This document shows positions 36,772-44,501 of a DNA stretch of 64,000 bases, piece by piece. The translations under genes were made by a program, and so were the position numbers. How positions within the stretch are numbered: the first letter of the stretch is position 1; every line of letters starts with the position of its first letter. The stretch is from Betaproteobacteria bacterium (GTDB lineage Bacteria; Pseudomonadota; Gammaproteobacteria; Burkholderiales; Casimicrobiaceae): the NCBI GenBank assembly GCA_013298695.1, contig JAAFIS010000001.1:558001-622000 (forward strand). Direction: 5' to 3'. The notes under the pieces were generated by a model. The model made no database searches, was not told the origin of the DNA, and worked only from the letters and a program-made list of their open reading frames with translations.

Positions 36772-37115
36772 ATGCGTCGAATTTCCAAAACAACGTGCAC
36801 CATTTTCATAGCTGTTTCGCTAGTTGCCGCACTCGTTGACGCGCAGACAACCACAACAGCAGTTCGCGCCGAGAGCAACATTTCACTCGCGTTGGCTAAC
36901 GAAATCGCGGGCGCAACCGTTGCAGCGTGCACAGCCGACGGTTACGCGGTCACGGCAACGGTGGTGGATCGCGCGGGCGGCGTGCGTGCCGTGCAACGCG
37001 CTGACAACGCGGGCCCGCACACGCTCGCCGCGAGCCAGCAAAAAGCGTTCACGTCTGCATCTGCAAAAACTTGACGACAAACAGTCCCGTTTTCGCCGAC
37101 GCTGGCCTCAACACC
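36772..37115 (+). pseudogene. Heme-binding GlcG/HbpS-like protein, disrupted
   Basis: Starts at ATG 36772 with GGAAG upstream and a signal peptide (FIAVSLVAALVDAQ). The DUF336/GlcG pattern follows (ALANEIAGATVAACTADGYA, VTATVVDRAGGVRAVQRADN, HTLAASQQKAFTSAS) and stops at 37074 after only 101 residues, well short of the usual length. In another frame the next conserved piece, NSPVFADAGLNT, appears at 37080-37115 and is itself followed by a stop. The remaining C-terminal region is not recognisable. It is a decayed gene. Confidence 0.7.
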
Positions 37116-37339
37116 CGACCGCGCAAGTAGGCTGCGTTTTTTCTGGCACGATACATAGGTCTCGCTGCTCGCTACTGCCTCTTCTGTCTCTGGCCAGCGC
37201 CCGTGCGCGACGAGGCTACGCTCGTGTTTGGGCGCTTCGGTCGCCGCGTTAATCCCTACTTTGATTGGTGCAACCTGTGCGACGGTAAGCACTGAAGACT
37301 GCTCGATCAAACATATATTCGAAGGATTTAGCTGTAAAG
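37116..37339. other. Decayed stretch after the HbpS-like remnant
   Basis: Non-coding sequence where the missing C-terminal part of the HbpS-like gene would be expected. No frame is convincing. Confidence 0.4.
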
Positions 37340-37365
37340 GACGCAATGACTTTCGTCATTGCGCC
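37340..37365 (-). terminator. Rho-independent terminator of phoX
   Basis: Perfect stem GCAATGAC (37343-37350) and GTCATTGC (37355-37362) with a 4-nt loop. Read on the minus strand it is followed by TCCTTTACA. It starts about 9 nt after the phoX stop. Confidence 0.7.
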
Positions 37366-37373
37366 AACAAGCA

Positions 37374-39287
37374 CTACGTCCCGATCACACCACCATCGAT
37401 CTTGGTGATCACAACCGTCGCCGAGCGTGGACGAGCGTTGTCCGGCCAATTGGAGACCTTGGTAACTTCGGCGGGATTGCTGCGCTCACTGTCCGGCTCG
37501 CCCGGATGCTGGATGTTGACAAACATCGTCTTCATGTCCGGCGTCGTGATGACGCCGGTGAGCTCGCAACCACGCGGCCCAACCAGAAAGCGACGCACCT
37601 CACCGGTACTAATATCGGCAGCGTACATGCCGTTGTTCGGGGTCGTAGCGTAGTCGCCCTTGCCCAGCGCAGAGGTTGAGATATCGGTCTGAATCCACAT
37701 CGCGCCGCGGCCATCCACCCACAAGCCATCCGGGCTGCCAAACTTGTCGCCCTTGACGTTACCCTTCGCGTCGGAACGCGGCAACTCGCTGTCGCCTGCC
37801 AGGATGAAGTGATTCCAGCTGAACGTTGACCCGCTGAAATCGCCATCGTCCTTCCAGCGAATGATATTGCCCATCGTGTTCTCCGCACGCGGGTTGGCAG
37901 CGTCAATGCCGGGGAAGCCGGGCTTGCCACGATTGCTGTTGTTGGTGAGTGTGCAGTACACCCAGCCGGTTTTTACGTCGCTGGTGATCCATTCGGGGCG
38001 ATCCATTTTCGTCGCACCTACCAGATCGGAGGCCTGGCGGGTTTTGATCACCACATCGCCTTGCGACGCAAAGCCTTTGTCCGCCATCAGGCCGTTTTTG
38101 CCCTGCGTCAACTCGACCCATTGGCCGCGACCGTCGGCGTTAAATTTCGCCACATAGAGCGTGCCGTGATCGAGTATGTCGGCGTTGGCCCTGGCACCGC
38201 CCGTGCGCACCGCGTCGCGGCTGACAAATTTGTAGATGTACTCAAAGCGGGCATCTTCACCCATGTACACAACGACGCGGCCGTCTTTGGCTTGCGTCAC
38301 ATGTGCGCCTTCGTGCGCGGCGCGACCGAGCGCCGTGCGCTTGACCGGCGTCGAGTCAGGATCGTTCGGATCGATCTCTACCACCCAGCCAAAGCGGTTG
38401 TACTCATTCGGGTGCTTGGCGACTTCGAAGCGCTCATCGAACTCATGCCAGCGATAGCCCGCGCCGTTTTTGCGAACGCCCCATCGCGCCTGCTCGGCGT
38501 TCGGCGTATCCGGCCCGTTGAAATACCCATTGAAGTTTTCTTCGCAGGTCAGATACGTGCCCCACGGCGTGAAGCCGTGCGCGCAGTTGTTGATCGTGCC
38601 CAGCACAACCGCTCCTGACGCATCATCTTTGGTGCGCATCATCGCGTGTCCGCGCGCCGGCCCCATGATCAACATCGGCGTGGTAGCGGTGATACGCCGG
38701 GCGTATTTCGAAGGACGCACTACCTCCCAGCCGTTCGCACCTGCCGCCACTTCGACGATGGAAACACCCATCGCGGCCTGCGCCTTGGCCACTTTCTCAG
38801 CGCTCCAGTTTTGCATGCCGCCCACATGCAACAAACCATCGTCGGTGTACTCATGATTCACCGCGAGCAGGCCGCGACGATTGCCGTCAAGTGGAAAGTA
38901 GTGAATGCCGTCGTGATGCATGCCCGCCTGCAATTCCTGCTCGGCGGCGGTGTTGCTGGCATCGGCTTTGTACGCTGGCATTTTTCCGGCAACGCCAACT
39001 GCATCGCCCCAGCGATACAACACTTGCGCGCGGTAGCCCTCGGGCACGGTCACCGCGTCAAGGCCGTTCATCGAAATTGACTTGAACCCGAGAATCGGCC
39101 CGCTTGCGCTGCCTCCGGTGGTGGCGCAGCCGGACAACGCAGACGCGCCGAGCGGAGCAAGCAGCCCGGCGATCGTCGCGCCAAGACCGCCGCGCAAGAT
39201 TACGCGCCGCGACGGGCTGGACAGGTCGTGAATAGTGGGATTGCTAGAGGAGTTACTGAACTCCATCAGGGAGAAATCTTTGGCCAT
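37374..39287 (-). CDS. phoX: PhoX-family alkaline phosphatase
   Basis: 637 residues, usual for PhoX (DUF839), a calcium/iron-dependent periplasmic phosphatase that releases phosphate from organic esters. The N-terminus has a twin-arginine signal (SPSRRVILRGGLGATIAGLL) that runs into a lipobox-like LSGC at about residue 54, so a Tat-exported lipoprotein is likely. Family blocks: AVNHEYTDDGLLH, PWGTYLTCEENFNGYF, GRAAHEGAHVTQAKDGRVVV and FGSPDGLWVDGRGAMWIQTD. It is divergent from phoD. Base use differs visibly (richer in GC) from the decayed genes to the left. Confidence 0.93.
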   Translation of the reverse strand: MAKDFSLMEFSNSSSNPTIHDLSSPSRRVILRGGLGATIAGLLAPLGASALSGCATTGGSASGPILGFKSISMNGLDAVTVPEGYRAQVLYRWGDAVGVAGKMPAYKADASNTAAEQELQAGMHHDGIHYFPLDGNRRGLLAVNHEYTDDGLLHVGGMQNWSAEKVAKAQAAMGVSIVEVAAGANGWEVVRPSKYARRITATTPMLIMGPARGHAMMRTKDDASGAVVLGTINNCAHGFTPWGTYLTCEENFNGYFNGPDTPNAEQARWGVRKNGAGYRWHEFDERFEVAKHPNEYNRFGWVVEIDPNDPDSTPVKRTALGRAAHEGAHVTQAKDGRVVVYMGEDARFEYIYKFVSRDAVRTGGARANADILDHGTLYVAKFNADGRGQWVELTQGKNGLMADKGFASQGDVVIKTRQASDLVGATKMDRPEWITSDVKTGWVYCTLTNNSNRGKPGFPGIDAANPRAENTMGNIIRWKDDGDFSGSTFSWNHFILAGDSELPRSDAKGNVKGDKFGSPDGLWVDGRGAMWIQTDISTSALGKGDYATTPNNGMYAADISTGEVRRFLVGPRGCELTGVITTPDMKTMFVNIQHPGEPDSERSNPAEVTKVSNWPDNARPRSATVVITKIDGGVIGT

Positions 39288-39392
39288 GGTGATGCACTCG
39301 GTTGGGTGAAACTTAAGTGAGCATCATGGCAGTCGCAGGCTTCAGGACTGTGACAACTCCCATACTGAAGCAGCCTTCGAAGCGTCAAACCT

Positions 39393-39410
39393 CGATCATC
39401 AAGTTGTCAT
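39393..39410 (+). promoter_or_regulatory. Possible Pho box before phoD
   Basis: CGATCAT, CAAG, TTGTCAT: two 7-bp near-repeats of CTGTCAT separated by 4 bp, the PhoB-binding layout. A third weaker unit, CTCGTTT, follows with the same 11-bp period. It lies 39 nt before the phoD start. The match is imperfect. Confidence 0.4.
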
Positions 39411-39448
39411 GCAACTCGTTTTCAATCGTGGTTTTAAAGGGGCACGAC

Positions 39449-41239
39449 ATGACAGATGAAGTCAACACACAGCGCCGGGAATTTCTGGTCAGCAGCGCGA
39501 ACACGGCTGCGGCACTGCTCGTCACCGGCTCGCTCGTGGGCTGCGGCAGCGGCGACGATCCGTTTCCAGTGCCACCGGCGTTTTCCTACGGTGTGGCCAG
39601 CGGTGATCCGCTGAATGATCGCGTCATTTTGTGGACGCACGCCAAAGTACCGGACAGCGCGCGCACCGTTCCGCTCGTATGGCAAGTCGCGCTTGACCAG
39701 AATTTCAGCACTGTGGTGAGCAGTGGCAACGTTGAGGCGACCGAAGCCAGCGGATTCACAGCCAAAGTCGATGCCACCGGCCTCACGGCGGGCGCCAGCT
39801 ATTTCTATCGCTTTCTGGGACCACGTGACACCGTCTCGCCAGTTGGCAAAACGCGCACTCTGCCTGCGGCAAGCGTCGCATCGCTCAAGTTCGCGGTGTT
39901 CTCTTGTTCGTTGTATTCCGAAGGCTTTTTCAATGCCTACGACGATGCGCTGAAAACTGATGCGCAATACGCACTGCATCTGGGCGACTACATCTACGAA
40001 TACGGCGCAGGCCCGACGCAATATGGCAACACCGACGCGGTCGCCCTGGGCCGCGTCGTCACGCCCGCCAACGACATCGTGTCGCTCTCGGACTACCGCG
40101 CGCGCTATGCGCTGTACCGCTCGGACGCCAACGTTCGCGCGTTGCATGCAGCGATGCCTTGGATCACCATTTGGGATGATCACGAGTTCGCCAATAACGC
40201 CTACGTCAACGGCGCAGAAAATCACAGGCCCGCGACGCAGGGCGACTGGACCACGCGCAAGAACATCGCGGCCAAGGTTTATCACGAGTGGATGCCGATT
40301 CGCACAGACGCCTCAAACCTCCTGAAAATTTATCGCTCGTTTGATTTCGGTTCGTTGTTCTCGCTGCACATGCTCGACACCCGCATCGAAGGTCGCGATC
40401 AACAGTACGACAATTTTGGCGATGCCGACGGCGGCTTCGGTCGCTACATTGCGGGCGTCACGCCGAACCCCAGTAATGGTGCGCTTCCCGATGCCTCGCG
40501 CCGCATGATCAGCGCGACACAGCAATCGTGGCTGGCGTCGCAAATGTCGGCGTCGAAAGCGACGTGGCAATTTCTTGGCAATCAGGACATCATGGGCAAG
40601 ATGTGGATTCCCGTCTCGGTGACGCAGAATTTCAGCACCGGTAACGCGGCGGGTTTTGCTGCCGCCACGCAGGCGTACCTCACGGCCAAGGCCACACGCG
40701 CCGCCGCTGGCGCAGCCGCACTTACCCCGGCGCAGTCGGCGCTGCTCGACGCCTCAAAAAACCCGCGCCTGCCGTACAACCTGGACTCGTGGGACGGCTA
40801 TCCAGCCGACCGCGAACGCGTGTTGCAGTCAGTGAAGGCGCTCAACAAGAAACTCGTGGTGCTCTCTGGCGACTCACACAACGGCTGGTTCACAAACCTG
40901 ACCACATTCAACGGCGAAAAAATCGGCGTTGAATTTGCAGGCACATCGGTGACCTCAACCGGGTTTGAAAGCGTCGGCCTCGCCACCGTCGGCAGCTCGC
41001 TCGATGGCAGCGCGCTGGTGCCGCAACTGGGCAACGGCGCCATCGGCGCCGGTCTGGGTCTGATCGACGACCTGGCCTACGCCGACACCCTCAAACGCGG
41101 CTACCTGCTGATGACGGTGACGGCGAACGATGTCAAAGGCGAATACGTTTACGTGAGCACCGTGAAATCCACGACCTACACCCGCAGCATCGGCCGCACA
41201 ATCACCATTGATACCAGCGGCAAAACGACGTTCGCCTAG
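39449..41239 (+). CDS. phoD: PhoD-family alkaline phosphatase/phosphodiesterase
   Basis: 596 residues from ATG 39449 (AAAGGGG upstream; the frame is open to 39317 but that part is non-coding). Tat signal TQRREFLVSSANTAAALLV, then a lipobox-like LVGC (about residue 31), so probably a Tat lipoprotein. PhoD hallmarks: FSYGVASGDPLNDRVILWT, HLGDYIYEYG, WDDHEFANN, LDTRIEGRDQQ, GNQDIMGKM and LSGDSHNGWFTNL. It cleaves phosphate mono- and diesters outside the inner membrane. Divergent from phoX, with a 161-nt shared region. Confidence 0.92.
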   Translation: MTDEVNTQRREFLVSSANTAAALLVTGSLVGCGSGDDPFPVPPAFSYGVASGDPLNDRVILWTHAKVPDSARTVPLVWQVALDQNFSTVVSSGNVEATEASGFTAKVDATGLTAGASYFYRFLGPRDTVSPVGKTRTLPAASVASLKFAVFSCSLYSEGFFNAYDDALKTDAQYALHLGDYIYEYGAGPTQYGNTDAVALGRVVTPANDIVSLSDYRARYALYRSDANVRALHAAMPWITIWDDHEFANNAYVNGAENHRPATQGDWTTRKNIAAKVYHEWMPIRTDASNLLKIYRSFDFGSLFSLHMLDTRIEGRDQQYDNFGDADGGFGRYIAGVTPNPSNGALPDASRRMISATQQSWLASQMSASKATWQFLGNQDIMGKMWIPVSVTQNFSTGNAAGFAAATQAYLTAKATRAAAGAAALTPAQSALLDASKNPRLPYNLDSWDGYPADRERVLQSVKALNKKLVVLSGDSHNGWFTNLTTFNGEKIGVEFAGTSVTSTGFESVGLATVGSSLDGSALVPQLGNGAIGAGLGLIDDLAYADTLKRGYLLMTVTANDVKGEYVYVSTVKSTTYTRSIGRTITIDTSGKTTFA

Positions 41240-41250
41240 CCGGGAATCTT

Positions 41251-41281
41251 GCCGTCAGTTTGTCCAAAGACGGCTGACGGA
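41251..41281 (+). terminator. Stem-loop after phoD
   Basis: CCGTCAG (41252-41258) pairs with CTGACGG (41274-41280), and an inner GTC/GAC adds to it. It lies 12 nt after the stop, without a long T tract. Confidence 0.5.
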
Positions 41282-41620
41282 TCATTCGCAAGTCGGGTAA
41301 AAATTTCGTGTTCCAACGCCTTTGCGCTTGGGCTGAAGCTGCTTTTGGGTAGAGAAAGCGCCTCAGCGCGCCTGATTTAATAGGTCGCAGTCACCGCTGT
41401 ACTGAGCTTGAGAGCTCGAAGATCGCTTCAGGATGAAAGTAGTCGTTTGCATCGCGCGGACGTTTGACCGCAATCGCTGCGCGTATAGCACTGGTGAATC
41501 AAAGCGTTGATTCCGGTCTAGCTTGAACGTAGTGAACTGCCCCTATTGTTTCCCCAGAACGATTCTTGGCCAGCGATACACTCGCACGATATCAACGTCA
41601 GTCAACCTTGAAAGCCGTCT
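41282..41620. other. Gap with a dispersed repeat
   Basis: About 340 bases without a gene. A copy of the dispersed repeat lies at 41405-41441 (GAGAGCTCGAAGATCGCTTC, then AGGATGAAAG). Confidence 0.5.
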
Positions 41621-42871
41621 ATGCGTGGTTCGTCGGTAGGCATTTGCATCGTGATCTGTAGCTTGATGCTCAGTCAATGCGCTGACGCGCAACCAGTGCT
41701 ACCACTAACCAACGATGAATTAGCAGCGGTACAACAACGCGTGGCCGAGGCAAAGCGTGTGTTGGGCGACAAAGTGGGCGTACCGGAAGCGCGCGACAAG
41801 TTTGTGCCGATCCCGAAGCAGGGTCGCTGGCTGACACCCACTGAGGCGCGAGCTGCGTTCACAAAAGCAAACAGCGAGTTCGAGAAAGCGCGCTGGTGGA
41901 GACCCGGTATCGATCCCACCACGTTGGAGCACACCTTGCGGGAACCCGCAACCGTCCTATCAGGCTGCGTGGCGGCCTATGTCGCGGGTCTTGACGACGC
42001 GGCGCGCAGTCTTGCCATTGCAAAAGATGCAGCAGATTTTCTAATCTGGGCACAAGCGCAGGCTGGCTCTGGTGTATTTCCGTTTCCCTCCGTGCGCAGC
42101 GGAAAGAGCAAAGCCCTCGCGTCCGCCAAACGATTCCTGATCCGAGCCGAGCGTGCAGGGCGGCTCGATCAGGCGATTCGCAACGGCTGGGTGATTGATG
42201 ATGCGGATGATGGAGGTTTGCAGTTTGACAATGGCGAAGCCGGTTTTGCGATGTTTGAACTCTACGAGGCCACCCAAGAAACGAAATACCTGGACGCGGC
42301 GCGCAAGTCAGCGGACTGGGCACTCTCGCGGTTGATCGTCGCAAACTGGAACTACAACAGCTTCAGCGTGTATCTGCTGGCCAAGGCCTACTCATTGACT
42401 GGCGAGGAAAAGTATTTGACCGCCGCTACGCGCAAAGCGCTACTGGGTGTAGTGCCCGGTCAACTGACCGAGGGCGCGCGCACTGGCAGATGGTTCGACG
42501 CACACAACGCGAAACCCGCTTATCACTACATCATGCTGCGCGCGCTCGCCACACTCGCGATTGCAATGCCAAACACTCATGCCGACCGCCCCGCGATCAT
42601 GAAATCGCTAGCGCTCGGCTTGAGCGCACGTAACAAAGACTTTGTGAGCGCTGGTGCGCCGAACAAGGATAAAGCGATGGAGGCGCTGCTGCTGGTGAAC
42701 CAGCTCTCCGTGAGCGACAGGGAGATGTTGCGCGACACGCAATCAGCGGTGGCACTGGAGCGTTTGGGCGTACTGGTATCGGAGCAGTATCGTCGTGGCG
42801 TCTCGCCGCTTGGGCCGCGTGAATGGGGTCACTTTTCAGCGTTCGTGATGGCACGAGAAACTAAGAAGTAG
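41621..42871 (+). CDS. Secreted alpha/alpha-toroid (six-hairpin-like) hypothetical protein
   Basis: 416 residues. Signal peptide about residues 1-23 (ICIVICSLMLSQCADA). The mature protein is mostly helical with repeated pairs such as AGFAMFELYEATQETKYLDA and VYLLAKAYSLTGEEKYLTAA, the spacing seen in six-hairpin glycosidase and polysaccharide-lyase folds. Acidic clusters (DDADDGGLQFDNGE) could form a catalytic or binding face. No specific family can be named with confidence. It stands alone. Confidence 0.7.
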   Translation: MRGSSVGICIVICSLMLSQCADAQPVLPLTNDELAAVQQRVAEAKRVLGDKVGVPEARDKFVPIPKQGRWLTPTEARAAFTKANSEFEKARWWRPGIDPTTLEHTLREPATVLSGCVAAYVAGLDDAARSLAIAKDAADFLIWAQAQAGSGVFPFPSVRSGKSKALASAKRFLIRAERAGRLDQAIRNGWVIDDADDGGLQFDNGEAGFAMFELYEATQETKYLDAARKSADWALSRLIVANWNYNSFSVYLLAKAYSLTGEEKYLTAATRKALLGVVPGQLTEGARTGRWFDAHNAKPAYHYIMLRALATLAIAMPNTHADRPAIMKSLALGLSARNKDFVSAGAPNKDKAMEALLLVNQLSVSDREMLRDTQSAVALERLGVLVSEQYRRGVSPLGPREWGHFSAFVMARETKK

Positions 42872-43324
42872 ACACGTGTCGATTTCGGTCACTGCGGTTT
42901 TTTGCGCACTGTAACGGCGCTGAAAACAGCGCTCGCTAAGCCGAAGATCTGTGCTGTAAGACCACTCGAAATTCTGCGCAGGATCGGACTTCGCCTTTTC
43001 TGACTATGTTTGCCGTGCGGCGACGTGCAGGCATTGCTTGAACTTGATTGATTTTCAGCATCAGGCTGAAAAAAGTCTTTCGGAACTTCTCACGCAAACG
43101 TTCTAGTCGACCCAAACGTGCATTGATCGTTCCTTGTACAACCTGTCTAAGCTACGCGCGTATGCGGTCAAAACGGATATTTTCTTTGCCTTTTGTTGGA
43201 AATTGTTACACGCCGAATTTGTCCAGCATTTGTGAGACACTATTTAGATGTGGACAACCCTTTTTTGGGTTAGTTAGCCTCCTATTTTTGATAGGCGTAT
43301 TTCTATACGTGGGAGCTACTCATT
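42872..43324. other. Gap before the dockerin-like gene
   Basis: About 450 bases without a supported gene. A diverged copy of the dispersed repeat lies at 43041-43077 (CATCAGGCTGAAAAAAGTC). The right end should carry the promoter of the next operon. Confidence 0.45.
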
Positions 43325-44104
43325 GTGAAAGCATTTGATCGTATGAGAAAACGCGCATTTTGTTCCTGCAGACCTGCCGCAATCGCAGTGATTACTTCGT
43401 TTTTGTATGCGACTACTGGTCAGGCCATGTGTCCTTTCAATATCGATCAATCGAGCGCAGTGAACAGCACGCGTGCGACTACGGACGGGTTGCTATTCAT
43501 TCGCTACGCGTTAGGGCTTCCCGCCACCGCGCCGCCGGTGGCAAATGCAACCGAAAGTCCCTCGCTCACCCCAACGCAAGTTGCTCAGTTTATTGAAAAC
43601 AATAAAACCGCACTTGATCTTGATGGTGACGGCAAGTTCACGATCTTCGATACTCAAGTAATTGCGCGGTATGTCACGGGGTTCAGAGGCGATCGACTCT
43701 CCGCTGGACTAACCACCTTTGATTTTGGTTCTAGGTATGGCGGCGCTGCCTTGCAAACATACATTGATAACGGCTGCACTGGTTTGAACGATTTGCCAGA
43801 CCCACGCGTAGCAGTCAGGAACGCAATGAACGCTGCATTAGTAGGCGGCAACAACGCACTTGCGAAAACCTATCTAACACCGAATGGACTCGCGAATCAC
43901 GGCTCACCAATCGACTCACTCACATCACGAATGCCGCAAATTGTTGCGAGCTATAGCCCTCTAGCGGCATCTCTTGTCGAAGACGATTACGCCGAATACG
44001 TTGTTTCGCGACCCATACCAGGTTCAACGACTGGTGAGCTACAGGTTTTTATCGTTGTCTTTTTGCGCGATCCTAATGGCGTTTGGCTTATCGACGCAAT
44101 GTAG
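43325..44104 (+). CDS. Secreted dockerin-like protein
   Basis: 259 residues from GTG 43325; ATG 43343 is an alternative. Signal peptide ending TTGQAM. The N-terminal part carries two calcium-binding dockerin-like segments: STRATTDGLLFIRYALGL and DLDGDGKFTIFDTQVIARYV, then GFRGDRL, a form shared with the fragments near 28.5 kb and the gene at the window end. The C-terminal part (about 165-259) is a separate unassigned domain (NAMNAALVGGNNALAKTYLT, FIVVFLRDPNGVWLIDAM) like those that follow repeats in secreted proteins. A membrane protein gene starts 2 nt after its stop. Confidence 0.75.
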   Translation: MKAFDRMRKRAFCSCRPAAIAVITSFLYATTGQAMCPFNIDQSSAVNSTRATTDGLLFIRYALGLPATAPPVANATESPSLTPTQVAQFIENNKTALDLDGDGKFTIFDTQVIARYVTGFRGDRLSAGLTTFDFGSRYGGAALQTYIDNGCTGLNDLPDPRVAVRNAMNAALVGGNNALAKTYLTPNGLANHGSPIDSLTSRMPQIVASYSPLAASLVEDDYAEYVVSRPIPGSTTGELQVFIVVFLRDPNGVWLIDAM

Positions 44105-44106
44105 CC

Positions 44107-44499
44107 ATGTCGTACCAATCTTTTTATAGACATAAACTCTGTGCACTATCCACTCTGGTTTTAGCCTTGCACTTACCTTCTATGGCGTACGCATCCGATG
44201 GAGCTGGTCTAGTTCTAGGCCAGTTACTTATTAACGTGATTTTGCTTGCGATTGCCATCGGTACGTTGGCGGCAATTTGTCGTTCTATCGTGAGCGACCG
44301 TTGGGCGCAACCAGCAGCACTCACGACGTTTCTTGGCGGAGTCGTGGCCTACATCTGTCTGTTCCTTGCTTCTGGCTTGACGCTGATAGGTGTCTTCACG
44401 CTTTGGTGGTTTTTTTTAGTCTTCCTCGTTGTTCTATGTATTGCCTATACCGGGCTTCGATATGTCGTGCACCTGTTTCGCAAAAGAAGTCCGAAGTGA
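44107..44499 (+). CDS. Hypothetical small membrane protein
   Basis: 130 residues from ATG 44107, 2 nt after the previous stop. An N-terminal signal or anchor, then hydrophobic segments at about residues 35-60, 67-92 and 93-118 (LTLIGVFTLWWFFLVFLVVL). Function unknown. It lies in an apparent operon between the dockerin-like gene and the phospholipase-like gene. Confidence 0.65.
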   Translation: MSYQSFYRHKLCALSTLVLALHLPSMAYASDGAGLVLGQLLINVILLAIAIGTLAAICRSIVSDRWAQPAALTTFLGGVVAYICLFLASGLTLIGVFTLWWFFLVFLVVLCIAYTGLRYVVHLFRKRSPK

Positions 44500-44501
44500 G
44501 C

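Noticed and set aside
36648-36839. Small plus-strand frame overlapping the HbpS-like start
   Set aside because: No ribosome-binding site and wrong frame for the conserved sequence.
43048-43338. Plus-strand frame of 96 codons before the dockerin-like gene
   Set aside because: It reads through a dispersed repeat and promoter-like sequence; no protein character besides a chance hydrophobic end.
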